Counted from the first letter of the stretch, positions 26,581-34,820 are shown. The stretch: 46,218 nt of DNA from RUG13409 sp045546135 (GCA_045546135.1 JAZQCD010000017.1:1-46218); one strand, 5' to 3'. Program-made: numbers and translations. Notes: generated by a model from the letters alone, not told the origin.

Positions 26581-27270
26581 CTACTTATCTGCGCCCCAGG
26601 AGCTTATCTTTGCTTTCTCCGGGCTGTGGCTCTGTACTCCGTCTACCTCGGCGTCAAGATGTATGTTCTTGCCGTTGTATTCGAATGTTGTCTCTATGAT
26701 GGTCACTCTTCTTTCTTCGTCATAACGACTTTCCTGGGTGACCTTTGTTAGAACTGCACTGTCTAAGGATATGGTCCTGAGGAATGGAGTACTTTCTTCA
26801 TCCTTTGCCAGGAGCTTATCGTAGTAAAGAACAGTTCTTTCTTCTGTTGTTGACTCTTCGTCTATGCTCCAGCCGTCGCTTGTATCAAATCCAAGTATGA
26901 TCCATGCTGAATCCATATCCGGATACTTGACTCCCTGCTCGTCTGTCCAGTACTTGTATACGGTGACTCTGACATATTCGTCTATGTCTCCCGTATTCTT
27001 TACTTTAAGGACTTCGTCATAGACTCTTCCTGCATGAAGCTTTGTATCATTGTTCCTTTCAAGAAGGTCTCCAAGGAGCACCTGGCTTTCTGTTACATCA
27101 TTTCCGTTCTCCAGAAGCGCTACTCCTATGTTGTACACCTTTGCCTGGCCTTTGTAGTCTTCAGACTCTATGGTGAGCTCTGCTCTGATACTTCCTATGC
27201 TGCTTCCAAACAGAAGCGCTGCCGCAAGTACTAGAAGGCTTGCTGTAAGTATTGCTTTTCTTTTCTTCAT
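26581..27270 (-). CDS. TasA/camelysin-like secreted protein, long form
   Basis: This 229-residue protein has a hydrophobic signal segment (about 6-28) and a beta-rich mature part with KVKNTGDIDEYVRVTVYKYW. This recalls SipW-dependent TasA/CalY proteins, whose fibres build biofilm matrix, and related Clostridia proteins. The N-terminal pattern (ENGNDVTES-x3-LGDLLERN) is shared by family members seen next to Cna-B adhesins. It follows the smaller TasA-like gene by 15 bp and shares its operon. No SipW signal peptidase is in the window. Assignment is by pattern, not search. Confidence 0.6.
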   Translation of the reverse strand: MKKRKAILTASLLVLAAALLFGSSIGSIRAELTIESEDYKGQAKVYNIGVALLENGNDVTESQVLLGDLLERNNDTKLHAGRVYDEVLKVKNTGDIDEYVRVTVYKYWTDEQGVKYPDMDSAWIILGFDTSDGWSIDEESTTEERTVLYYDKLLAKDEESTPFLRTISLDSAVLTKVTQESRYDEERRVTIIETTFEYNGKNIHLDAEVDGVQSHSPEKAKISSWGADK

Positions 27271-27285
27271 CTTTGCCTCCCTCCT

Positions 27286-27801
27286 TTACGGTTCTACTGT
27301 CCCGGTGTCCAGGGGCCTTGTCCAATTTGCATCAAGATAGCTGCCGTCTGCTGCGTACATCACTGCAACTGTCTCATATACCACTGCTACATTGATCTGT
27401 GCATACTCATGATCTTCTGCATCAGCTTCCGGGATCCCTGTTACGGCTACTCTTAAGACCTTCGTCTCTTCTCCCGGTGCTATCGGACTTTCATAGTAGT
27501 ACCAGCCGTCTGATTCCGCGGTCCATCCTTCGCCTTCGACCTCAAGCGGGTAGGTAGAGCCTGAATAGGCTCTTACCCTTACCCATACAGGTTCTGATTG
27601 TTCATCGCCTGTGTTTGCTATCTTTACGCTCTTGACGAAGTCCTCGACCTCTTCTTTTAACTCTGTCACTGTCCCAAAAGTAAGGGATAGTTCACCACCT
27701 GCTTTAGCATTTGCGGTAAAGTAGGCGAGTACAGGTACGACTGCCATACAAAGGAGCAGCATCGTTATCACTACTGTCCTTTTTATGTCTCTTTTCTTCA
27801 T
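27286..27801 (-). CDS. TasA/camelysin-like secreted protein, short form
   Basis: This 171-residue protein has a signal segment ending in VLAYFTANA, the hallmark of SipW-processed TasA/CalY-like proteins. It then shows a beta-sandwich with KIANTGDEQSEPVWVRVRAYSG and APGEETKVLRV. It would be exported and could form or decorate fibres. Its ribosome site (GGAGG, about 10 nt upstream) overlaps the stop codon of the truncated adhesin at 27816, showing it was once the second gene of an operon headed by a complete adhesin. Confidence 0.65.
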   Translation of the reverse strand: MKKRDIKRTVVITMLLLCMAVVPVLAYFTANAKAGGELSLTFGTVTELKEEVEDFVKSVKIANTGDEQSEPVWVRVRAYSGSTYPLEVEGEGWTAESDGWYYYESPIAPGEETKVLRVAVTGIPEADAEDHEYAQINVAVVYETVAVMYAADGSYLDANWTRPLDTGTVEP

Positions 27802-27815
27802 CTTCCCGTTTCCTC

Positions 27816-28115
27816 CTATTCTACTTCAGGGGCATATATTTTGCTTGAAGGCTTTCTTTCCCAGTGCCAGCCGCCCTCTTCAGGCTCGAAGCTGTTCACT
27901 GCCCCATGGCCTCCTATGTCCTCTTTATTGTAGTCGTTTTCGAAGTCTACTGCTACTATATCTTTTGCAACTATGACTGTTGTCTGTTCCGGATCTGATA
28001 CCAGTTCGTATCTTGCTCCTGTATAGACCTCTGTCACTGTTACCTTTGCCCCTGCAGGTATGTGCTCTAAGATAGCGCTCAGTGTTCCTTGAGGATCTGT
28101 TGCAAATATTTTTGT
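27816..28115 (-). pseudogene. C-terminal remnant of a second Cna-B adhesin
   Basis: About 95 codons, frame-open with no credible start, match the last part of the 2080-residue adhesin. From FATDPQGTLSAILEHIPAG onwards they read nearly the same as residues ending ...SASDPNGSMSAILEHIPAG, through to GGWHWERKPSSK. Similarity stops at about 28110-28115 and the DNA upstream is AT-rich and non-coding. A GTG at about 28037 could start a 73-residue peptide, but there is no signal peptide. I read it as the stump of a deleted or interrupted first adhesin gene. It is a repeat of 18586-18880 at the DNA level. Confidence 0.85.
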
Positions 28116-28134
28116 TTTGAGAGAGCTTAGGCAA

Positions 28135-28354
28135 AAAAGATCACATATCCTACATCTCTCGCAATAATAATTTCTCTTTTAGGGGTTATTGCACAAAAGT
28201 ACAAAACCCCAATATGAGACATTTTATTCTATAATGTTAATGTCAAAAAATCAATTGGTTTAGGTTGGGAATTTACACAAAATGAATATTATTGTAGAAT
28301 TTGATATATGTAAAAATATTTAAGGCACTTTCCCAAAAAATACCTTAAATCTTG
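28135..28354. other. AT-rich non-coding gap with nested inverted repeats
   Basis: No gene is seen here. Three inverted repeats occur: gcaataa (28161-28167) with ttattgc (28186-28192); ggggtt (28182-28187) with aacccc (28205-28210); and atttaagg (28318-28325) with ccttaaat (28343-28350). The first two share bases, so only one can form at a time. A TTGACA on the minus strand near 28243-28248 may be a promoter element for the surface operon, but no good -10 lies at the standard spacing. It may also be the scar of an insertion element. Confidence 0.5.
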
Positions 28355-28393
28355 CAAATTAAAACGCTCTTCACGTCATGTGAAAAGCGTTTT
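28355..28393 (-). terminator. Terminator after rplQ
   Basis: On the minus strand AAAACGCT/AGCGTTTT (8 bp) plus TTCAC/GTGAA with a single mismatch between them form a long stem with a 5-nt loop, followed by TAATTT. It ends the ribosomal superoperon 22 bp beyond rplQ. Confidence 0.85.
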
Positions 28394-28414
28394 TGTTATG
28401 CTTTTTGTAAATCT

Positions 28415-28756
28415 TTATACGAGTTCGAGGAATACTGCTTCAGCAACGTCTCCCTGACGGGGACCAAGCTTAAGGATACGTGTATATCCGCCGTTTCTCT
28501 CTGCGTAGTTCGGTGCGATCTCGCTGAAGAGCTTTGTTACGACGTCTTCGTCCTTGATATAAGCGAGAGCCTGTCTTCTTGCGTGAAGATCTCCTCTCTT
28601 TGCCAAAGTAATCATCTTCTCGGCTTCTCTTCTGGCTTCTTTTGCTCTGCAGTCAGTTGTCTGAATGCGGCCGTAGCGGAAGAGATCCGTTACGAGATTT
28701 CTAAGCATGGATGCTCTGTGTGCAGAGTTTCTGCCGAGCTTTCTGTAACCTTTCAT
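28415..28756 (-). CDS. rplQ: 50S ribosomal protein L17
   Basis: This 113-residue protein starts KGYRKLGR-x3-HR, the universal L17 start. The longest frame begins 14 codons earlier, but GGAGAAAGATCAGC before the ATG at 28756 decides the start. L17 binds 23S rRNA near the exit tunnel and is the last gene of the alpha part, 22 bp after rpoA, as in most bacteria. The conserved segments TDLFRYGRIQTT and GGYTRILKL are present. Length is slightly short, as is usual in Firmicutes. Confidence 0.97.
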   Translation of the reverse strand: MKGYRKLGRNSAHRASMLRNLVTDLFRYGRIQTTDCRAKEARREAEKMITLAKRGDLHARRQALAYIKDEDVVTKLFSEIAPNYAERNGGYTRILKLGPRQGDVAEAVFLELV

Positions 28757-28778
28757 GCTGATCTTTCTCCTTTCAGAT

Positions 28779-29726
28779 CTAATCGTCGCTCGGCGCAAAG
28801 CCGAGACCCATTTCTTCTAACTTGTGTTTTACTTCGTCCAGTGACTTCTTTCCGAGATTTCTGATCTTGATCATCTCGTCTTCTGTCTTGAGCGTGAGCT
28901 CCTGAACTGTATTGATTCCGGCTCTCTTGAGGCAGTTGAAGGAACGAACTGAAAGTTCCATTTCTTCAATGCTCATCTCGAGGACCTTGTCTCTGACATC
29001 CTCTTCCTTATCAGCCATTATCTCAAAACTCTGACCGTTTTCTGCCAGCTCTATGAAGAGCTTTAAGTGTTCTTCCATGATCTTGGCTCCGATGGATACG
29101 CCCTCCTTTGGAGAGATGCTTCCGTCGGTCCAGATCTCGAGGATCAGTCTTTCGTAGTCTGTGACCTGTCCAACTCTTGTGTTCTCGACCGTGTAGTTGA
29201 CCTTGCGCACAGGAGTATAGATGCTGTCTACGGGGATGACGCCTATAGGCGTATTCTCGTCCTTGTTCTGGTCTGCAGGTACATAGCCTCTGCCTGTTGA
29301 GAAGTTGATCTCTATCGTCAGACTTGAGTTGTTGTCAAGGGTAGCTATATGAAGATCCTTGTTGTAGATCTCCAGTTCTCCGTCGGAGATGATATCTGCT
29401 GCCGTGACTTCTGCAGGTCCCATCACATTGATGAGAGTGCGCTTGGTGTCTACTCCGTGAAGAGCTACTGCCAGCTTCTTAAGATTAAGGATGATCTCGG
29501 TTACGTCTTCCTTGACTCCCGGAATGGTCGAAAATTCGTGAAGTATACCGTCGATCCTTATGGAAGTTACGGCTGCGCCCGGAAGTGAGCTGAGCAGTAT
29601 CCTGCGAAGGCTGTTTCCAAGGGTGTTTCCATAGCCTCTTTCAAGGGGTTCAACGATGAACTTTCCGTAACAGGGATCGTTTTCGTCGAGTATAGCCTCG
29701 ATCTCTGGTCTTTCAATTTCTATCAC
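28779..29726 (-). CDS. rpoA: DNA-directed RNA polymerase subunit alpha
   Basis: This 315-residue protein begins IEIERPEIEAI at a GTG (29726) preceded by AAGGAGG; a TTG 7 codons upstream is only the frame opening. The N-terminal assembly domain (about 1-230, with LGNSLRRILLSSLPG and GRGYVPAD) nucleates RNA polymerase. The C-terminal domain (about 245-315, with LKRAGINTVQEL and RNLGKKSLDEV) binds UP elements and activators. The operon's own promoter at 44046 has A-tract DNA upstream that such a domain could use. Confidence 0.98.
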   Translation of the reverse strand: MIEIERPEIEAILDENDPCYGKFIVEPLERGYGNTLGNSLRRILLSSLPGAAVTSIRIDGILHEFSTIPGVKEDVTEIILNLKKLAVALHGVDTKRTLINVMGPAEVTAADIISDGELEIYNKDLHIATLDNNSSLTIEINFSTGRGYVPADQNKDENTPIGVIPVDSIYTPVRKVNYTVENTRVGQVTDYERLILEIWTDGSISPKEGVSIGAKIMEEHLKLFIELAENGQSFEIMADKEEDVRDKVLEMSIEEMELSVRSFNCLKRAGINTVQELTLKTEDEMIKIRNLGKKSLDEVKHKLEEMGLGFAPSDD

Positions 29727-29775
29727 TCGAATTTCCTCCTTATTCAAATTTCATCGACTTTTAAGGTCCTATGCA

Positions 29776-30396
29776 CTACTTAGAGTAGAGCTCGACGATG
29801 AGGTTCTCAGCAACCGGTGTATCGATCTGGCTTCTTGTAGGAACAGAGAGAACTTTTCCTTCAAGCTTTTCTGTATCCATAGATACCCAGTCCGGTGTAG
29901 AGATGGTCATCTCTTTGATTTCTTTGAATTTTGGAGAATCGGTGCTTCTTGACTTGACAGCGATGACATCTCCTGCCTTTACTGCAAGGCTTGGGATATC
30001 GACTTTCTTGCCGTTAAGTGTGAAGTGTCCGTGAGTAACAAGCTGACGAGCTTCCTTTCTGGAAGATGCGAATCCCATACGGAATACGGTGTTGTCGAGT
30101 CTTGTTTCGAGCATGATGAGGAGGTTGTCTCCTGTGATGCCCTGTTTTCTTGCAGCTTTCTCAAAGTAGTTTCTGAACTGAGTTTCCTGAAGTCCATAGA
30201 ATCTCTTTGCCTTCTGCTTTTCACGGAGCTGAAGACCGTATGTGGAGGCCTTCTTTCTGCCCTGACCGTGCTGGCCGGGAGCATATGCTCTTCTTTCAAG
30301 AGCACACTTGCCGCCGTAGCAGCGCTCGCCCTTGAGGAACAGTTTCTGTCCTTCTCTTCTGCAAAGTTTGCAGGAAGGTCCTGTATATCTTGCCAT
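29776..30396 (-). CDS. rpsD: 30S ribosomal protein S4 (zinc-binding form)
   Basis: This 206-residue protein binds 16S rRNA early in small-subunit assembly. It has the S4 domain (LETRLDNTVFRMGFASSRKEARQLV, about 95-120) and an N-terminal zinc knuckle with C9, C12, C26 and C31, so it is the zinc-dependent form. It lies between rpsK and rpoA as in the standard alpha operon, with AGGGAGG before the start. Firmicutes often regulate S4 at its own leader; here the gene is 18 bp after rpsK with no room for that leader. Confidence 0.98.
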   Translation of the reverse strand: MARYTGPSCKLCRREGQKLFLKGERCYGGKCALERRAYAPGQHGQGRKKASTYGLQLREKQKAKRFYGLQETQFRNYFEKAARKQGITGDNLLIMLETRLDNTVFRMGFASSRKEARQLVTHGHFTLNGKKVDIPSLAVKAGDVIAVKSRSTDSPKFKEIKEMTISTPDWVSMDTEKLEGKVLSVPTRSQIDTPVAENLIVELYSK

Positions 30397-30414
30397 TTCA
30401 AATTACCTCCCTTA

Positions 30415-30810
30415 CTAAACTCTTCTCTTCTTTGGCGGTCTGCAACCGTTGTGAGGAATAGGAGTTACGTCTTTGATGGATGTAACTGTAAGTCCTGCAC
30501 TCTGCAGAGCTCTGATAGCTGCTTCTCTTCCGGAACCCGGGCCTTTTACAAATACTGCAACGCTCTTGAGTCCCTGGTCGATAGCGGCTTTTGCTGCTGT
30601 TTCTGCGCACATCTGGGATGCAAAGGGTGTAGACTTTCTGGATCCCTTGAATCCAAGAGAACCGGAGCTGCACCAGGATATTGCATTTCCTTCTGCGTCT
30701 GTTAATGTTACGAGAGTGTTATTGAAGGAAGCTTGGATATGAGCCTGACCGACTTCAATGTTCTTACGCTCTCTCTTTTTCTTACGTACAACTTTCTTTG
30801 CTGTTGCCAT
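30415..30810 (-). CDS. rpsK: 30S ribosomal protein S11
   Basis: This 131-residue protein lines the mRNA exit site on the platform of the small subunit. The conserved NTLVTLTDAEGNA-x-SWCSSG and the C-terminal CRPPKKRRV are present, giving it normal length. It follows rpsM by 15 bp and has a GGAGGAG ribosome site. Basic N-terminus KKVVRKKKRERK is typical. Confidence 0.98.
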   Translation of the reverse strand: MATAKKVVRKKKRERKNIEVGQAHIQASFNNTLVTLTDAEGNAISWCSSGSLGFKGSRKSTPFASQMCAETAAKAAIDQGLKSVAVFVKGPGSGREAAIRALQSAGLTVTSIKDVTPIPHNGCRPPKKRRV

Positions 30811-30825
30811 AATGAGCCTCCTCCT

Positions 30826-31194
30826 TTACTTCTTACCTCTGCCGACAGTCTTCTTGACGCCCTTGCGGGTACGGCTGTTGTTCTTTGTGTTCTGTCCGCG
30901 AACAGGCAGACCTCTTCTATGTCTGATTCCCTTGTAGCATCCAATTTCCATGAGTCTCTTGATGTTGAGAGAAACTTCTCTTCTGAGATCTCCTTCTGTG
31001 ATGTATTCGGAATCTATGATCTTTCTGATGGCACCGAGTTCGTCTTCGGAAAGATCCTTAACTCTGGTATCGGGGTTGATCTTTGCTTCCTCAAGGATCT
31101 TCTTTGAACTTGCAAGTCCGATCCCGTAGATATAGGTAAGTCCGATCTCTACTCTTTTGTTATTCGGTAAATCGACACCGGCTATACGAGCCAT
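30826..31194 (-). CDS. rpsM: 30S ribosomal protein S13
   Basis: This 122-residue protein touches the head of the 30S subunit and the P-site tRNA. The universal start ARIAGVDLP fixes the ATG at 31194, with AGGAGG upstream; the longer frame overlaps the rpmJ gene and is not used. The C-terminal part RHRRGLPVRGQ and the basic tail are present. It begins the alpha-operon segment just after rpmJ. Confidence 0.98.
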   Translation of the reverse strand: MARIAGVDLPNNKRVEIGLTYIYGIGLASSKKILEEAKINPDTRVKDLSEDELGAIRKIIDSEYITEGDLRREVSLNIKRLMEIGCYKGIRHRRGLPVRGQNTKNNSRTRKGVKKTVGRGKK

Positions 31195-31220
31195 ATAATA
31201 CCTCCTGTATTCCTTTTGGT

Positions 31221-31334
31221 TTAACCCTGTACCTGCTTGTGCTTTGGATTCTCGCAAATGACCATTACCTTGCCATTTCTCTTGATTACCTTGCACTTCT
31301 CGCAGATAGGTTTTACTGAGCTTCTGACTTTCAT
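31221..31334 (-). CDS. rpmJ: 50S ribosomal protein L36
   Basis: This 37-residue protein lies in the gap between infA and rpsM and is easy to miss because of its size. It reads MKVRSSVKPICEKC, continues through KVIKRNGKVMVICENPKHK and ends in QG. The zinc ligands C11, C14, C27 and H32 are intact (zinc-dependent form). AAATTTAA rather than a full GGAGG directly precedes the ATG, with GGAGG about 8 nt further up. Order infA-rpmJ-rpsM is the usual Firmicute order. Confidence 0.96.
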   Translation of the reverse strand: MKVRSSVKPICEKCKVIKRNGKVMVICENPKHKQVQG

Positions 31335-31356
31335 TTAAATTTCCTCCTGCTTAAGA

Positions 31357-31575
31357 CTATTTGTCTCTCCAAGTGATCCTGCCTCTTGTGAGGTCATAGG
31401 GAGAAAGTTCCATACGGACTTTATCTCCCGGCAGGATGCGAATGAAGTTCATTCGCATTTTTCCTGATATGGTAGCGAGCACCATAAAGTCGTTTTCGAG
31501 CTTGACTCTGAACATTGCGTTCGGAAGGCTCTCGACTACTGTGCCCATTACCTCTATGCTGTCACTTTTGGCCAT
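31357..31575 (-). CDS. infA: Translation initiation factor IF-1
   Basis: This 72-residue OB-fold protein binds the A site of the 30S subunit and helps place initiator tRNA. The core ISGKMRMNFIRILPGDKVR and the YDLTRGRI-x-WR end are conserved. It follows map by 30 bp. Full length. Confidence 0.97.
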   Translation of the reverse strand: MAKSDSIEVMGTVVESLPNAMFRVKLENDFMVLATISGKMRMNFIRILPGDKVRMELSPYDLTRGRITWRDK

Positions 31576-31605
31576 ATACAGCCTATCCTCCTTTTCCGGT
31601 AAACC

Positions 31606-32373
31606 TTAAAGCTTCACTTCTTTGTCCTTGCAGGTCGTAAGGATGGGTTCTCCTTCCGTTATGACCACCGTGTTCTCGTAGTGGGCGCAGAGCTGTCCGT
31701 CGCTCATTACGACGGTCCAGTCGTTGTCAAGTACGTCTACATCGTAGTCACCGACCGCTATCATTGGTTCGATGGCGATGGTCATTCCCGGAACAAGCTT
31801 TGGGCCGTGTCCGGGCCTGCCGTTGTTAGGCACTGCCGGGTCTTCGTGAAGGTCTGTGCCTACACCGTGACCCGTATAATCTCTGATGACTGAGTAGCCT
31901 GCAGCTTCGACATATTCCTGTATAGCGTGGGATATGTCTCCTATGCGGTAACCTTTCTTGCAGAATTTAAGTCCTTCAAAAAAGCTTTCCTCCGCAACCT
32001 TTATGAGCCGCTTGCTCTCTTCGCTTATATTGCCTACCGGGTAAGTTCTGGCCGCATCGGAATAATAGTCCTTGTATATAGTACCGAGGTCTACGCTCAC
32101 TATGTCGCCTTCCTTCAAGATCTTTTTCTTTGAAGGTATTCCGTGAATGAGCTCCTCGTTTACTGAGATACAGGCTGTGGCGGGGAATCCGCCATAGCCT
32201 TTAAATGCGGGTTTCATGTCGTGCTTTAGAATGAAATCTTCTATCCACTTGTCCAGCTCCATCGTGGACATTCCCGGCCTTATGACCGAGGGTAGTTCCT
32301 TGAGTATGTCGGCAGTAACGCTTCCTGCCTTCATCATCAATTCGATTTCAGCTTTGTTCTTGATTACGATCAT
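31606..32373 (-). CDS. map: Methionine aminopeptidase type I
   Basis: This 255-residue metalloenzyme removes the initiator Met from nascent proteins. All metal ligands are visible: D95 (VDLG), D106 (SDAART), H169 (TGHG), E202 (IEPM) and E233 (HYENT), plus the substrate-contact H77. It has no N-terminal zinc-finger extension, so it is the short type Ia form. It begins 3 bp after adk and is followed by infA. Confidence 0.97.
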   Translation of the reverse strand: MIVIKNKAEIELMMKAGSVTADILKELPSVIRPGMSTMELDKWIEDFILKHDMKPAFKGYGGFPATACISVNEELIHGIPSKKKILKEGDIVSVDLGTIYKDYYSDAARTYPVGNISEESKRLIKVAEESFFEGLKFCKKGYRIGDISHAIQEYVEAAGYSVIRDYTGHGVGTDLHEDPAVPNNGRPGHGPKLVPGMTIAIEPMIAVGDYDVDVLDNDWTVVMSDGQLCAHYENTVVITEGEPILTTCKDKEVKL

Positions 32374-32376
32374 GAT

Positions 32377-33024
32377 CTACTCTCCCAGAAGGGCGCATAT
32401 CGTTTCGAATACGTCCTGTACAGGTCTGTTTCCGTCTACGACGGCGTTCTTTCCTGATTTCGTGTAGTATTCGATAAGAGGACTTGTCTGGTCCGCATAA
32501 ACCTGCAGTCTTGTCCTTACGGTCTCTTCGGAGTCATCTATTCTTTGATAGAGCTCTCCGCCGCAAAGATCGCATATTCCTTCCTTCTTGGAAGGATGTG
32601 TGACTACATGATAGGAAGCTCCGCAGCCGCGGCAGATCCTGCGACCTGCCATACGAGGGATTATAGCCTCATTTGGAACTTCTATATCAAGGACCAGATC
32701 GAGCTCCTGACCTTCCTTCTTAAGGAAAAGGTCAAATTGCTCTGCCTGGTAAACAGTTCTCGGGAAACCGTCGAGAAGGTATCCTCCTTTGCAGTCTTCC
32801 CATGTGAGTCTGTCTTCTACCAGCTCGCACACCAGTTCGTCAGGAACAAGGGCTCCCTTGTCCATATATTCCTTTGCCTTCTTTCCCAAAGGAGTCCCTT
32901 CGGATACATTGGCTCTGAATATATCTCCTGTAGAGATGTGCGGTACATTGTACTTTTCGCTTATCTTCTTAGCCTGGGTGCCTTTGCCGGCTCCCGGAGG
33001 TCCTAATAATACAACGCGCTTCAT
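32377..33024 (-). CDS. adk: Adenylate kinase (zinc-binding LID)
   Basis: This 215-residue enzyme interconverts AMP, ADP and ATP. P-loop GPPGAGKGT is at 8-16, the DGFPRT AMP-binding motif at about 85-90, and the LID has a four-cysteine zinc site (C131, C134, C151, C154) found in Gram-positive adenylate kinases. It lies 15 bp after secY. Confidence 0.98.
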   Translation of the reverse strand: MKRVVLLGPPGAGKGTQAKKISEKYNVPHISTGDIFRANVSEGTPLGKKAKEYMDKGALVPDELVCELVEDRLTWEDCKGGYLLDGFPRTVYQAEQFDLFLKKEGQELDLVLDIEVPNEAIIPRMAGRRICRGCGASYHVVTHPSKKEGICDLCGGELYQRIDDSEETVRTRLQVYADQTSPLIEYYTKSGKNAVVDGNRPVQDVFETICALLGE

Positions 33025-33039
33025 GGTTATTTAGCTCTC

Positions 33040-34377
33040 CTATTTTAAGAATCCGCTATAGTTACGCATCTGGAGCTGCGTCTCGACTGCTCTTTGAGTA
33101 TCGAGAGCGACGCCAACAGCAATGATGAGGGACGTGCCGCCGAATCCGATGGCAAGTGCCGACCAGTGCTGCAGAAGTGTAGGCATTGCAGCTACAAGAG
33201 CAAGGAAAATAGCGCTTACAATAGTAAGTTTGCCTATTATCTTGACAAGATATTTGGCTGTTTCTTTGCCCGGTCTTATACCGGGGATGAAACCACCGTT
33301 GTTTTTCAGGTTATCTGCGATCTCAGGCGGGTTAACGCTGATTGTACCGTAGAAATACGTGAAAGCAATGATCAGGATGATCTCAAAGACGAAGTAGATC
33401 CAAAATCCCGGATCTCCGTTCATGGAAAAGTACTTCTCAATGAATTTAGCATATCCTGAGTTCGGTACCATATATGCAATTGTTGCCGGTACCTGAAGCA
33501 GTGAACTTGCAAAGATGATCGGAATGACGCCGGCCTGGTTGACCTTGAGCGGAATATGTGTGCTCTGTCCACCGTACATCTTGCGTCCAACAACTCTCTT
33601 TGCATACTGTACCGGGACCTTTCTTGTACCCTCGGTAATGATGATTATGCCAACTATTACTACGAGAGCAAAGAGAACGAAGAGAAGGACTGTGAGTATT
33701 CCTAAAGTCCTTGTTACTGTTCCGTCCTCAGCTACGGTCTTGGTTCCAAGGAAAGCCCAGCCGGCTTCCTTGAGCTGCTTGAAAGTGCTGGTGATGGCTG
33801 TCGGGATCCTTGATACGATACCGGCAAAGATGAGCATTGATATACCGTTTCCTACGCCGTGCTCGTTGATCTTTTCACCCAGCCACATGGTCAGGCATGC
33901 GCCCGCCATAAGTATCACTACTATGACTATCTTTGACAGTACGTCGTTGTATGTGAGATAGTCTCTGAAAAGACCGAAGGTATATCCAAAGCCCTGCAGT
34001 GCTGCAAGACCGAGTGTGATATATCTTGTGATCCTTTCCATTTTCTTTCTTCCTTCTTCACCCTGCTTTGAGAGCTCTTCCAGTGCCGGGAAGGCAACTG
34101 TAAGGAGCTGCAGGATAATGGAAGCTGTTATGTAAGGCGAGATACCTAAGGCAAATATTGTGAAGTTACCAAAGGCACCGCCGGAAAACAGATCGAACAG
34201 TCCAAAGAGTCCCGAAGAACTGGCATCGAACATAGCTTTGAGCATTGCTCTATTGATTCCCGGTACCGGTATGTTCGATCCAAGCCTGAATAAGATCAGT
34301 ATCATCAAGGTGAAGAGCATTTTCTTCTTCATCTCAGGTATTTTCCAGGCTTGTCTGAATGTCTGGATTATACCCAT
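33040..34377 (-). CDS. secY: Preprotein translocase subunit SecY
   Basis: This 445-residue protein has ten membrane segments and forms the protein-conducting channel. The N-terminal FRLGSNIPVPGIN, a plug-region stretch and the RNYSGFLK end are typical. Its ATG overlaps the stop of rplO by one base (TAATG), so the two are translationally coupled. It should export the signal-peptide proteins encoded further down. Confidence 0.98.
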   Translation of the reverse strand: MGIIQTFRQAWKIPEMKKKMLFTLMILILFRLGSNIPVPGINRAMLKAMFDASSSGLFGLFDLFSGGAFGNFTIFALGISPYITASIILQLLTVAFPALEELSKQGEEGRKKMERITRYITLGLAALQGFGYTFGLFRDYLTYNDVLSKIVIVVILMAGACLTMWLGEKINEHGVGNGISMLIFAGIVSRIPTAITSTFKQLKEAGWAFLGTKTVAEDGTVTRTLGILTVLLFVLFALVVIVGIIIITEGTRKVPVQYAKRVVGRKMYGGQSTHIPLKVNQAGVIPIIFASSLLQVPATIAYMVPNSGYAKFIEKYFSMNGDPGFWIYFVFEIILIIAFTYFYGTISVNPPEIADNLKNNGGFIPGIRPGKETAKYLVKIIGKLTIVSAIFLALVAAMPTLLQHWSALAIGFGGTSLIIAVGVALDTQRAVETQLQMRNYSGFLK

Positions 34378-34820
34378 TAGATGACCTCTGCCTTTCCTCC
34401 GGCTTCTGCGATCTTATCAAGAGCAGAATCGCTGAATTTGTTTGCCTGAACTGTGAGCTTCTTTGTGAGCTTTCCGCTTCCGAGGATCTTGATGCCTGCA
34501 TAGTTTGCAACCTTTGCAAGTCCTTTTTCTACGAGGAGTTCAGGTGTTACGACTGTTCCGTCTTCGAAAACGTTGAGAGCTTCAACGTTGACGCCGAGGA
34601 ACTTCTTGCTCCAATGATTTGTGAATCCTCTCTTTGGGATCCTTCTGTATAAAGGCATCTGACCGCCTTCGAATCCAAGTCTGACTCCGCCGCCTGATCT
34701 TGAATTCTGGCCGTTCATTCCGCGGCCTGCTGTAGTACCGTTACCGGTAGCATGGCCTCTGCCCTTTCTCTTGGGTGCGAAGGTTGAACCTTCGGGTTTC
34801 TTTAATGTTTCTAATTTCAT
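34377..34820 (-). CDS. rplO: 50S ribosomal protein L15
   Basis: This 147-residue protein has the Gly/Arg-rich N-terminal extension (RKGRGHATGNGTTAGRG) that threads into 23S rRNA and the C-terminal globular domain ending GGKAEVI. It is a late-assembly protein. It sits between rpmD and secY, as always in the spc operon. Confidence 0.97.
   Translation of the reverse strand: MKLETLKKPEGSTFAPKRKGRGHATGNGTTAGRGMNGQNSRSGGGVRLGFEGGQMPLYRRIPKRGFTNHWSKKFLGVNVEALNVFEDGTVVTPELLVEKGLAKVANYAGIKILGSGKLTKKLTVQANKFSDSALDKIAEAGGKAEVI

Noticed and set aside
28037..28115. Adhesin stump as a functional small gene
   Set aside because: No signal peptide and no convincing start; the homology only covers the C-terminal end.
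31195..31296. Longer start for rpsM giving 34 extra N-terminal residues
   Set aside because: The extra part is rpmJ read in another frame; the ribosome site and the universal S13 start put the ATG at 31194.
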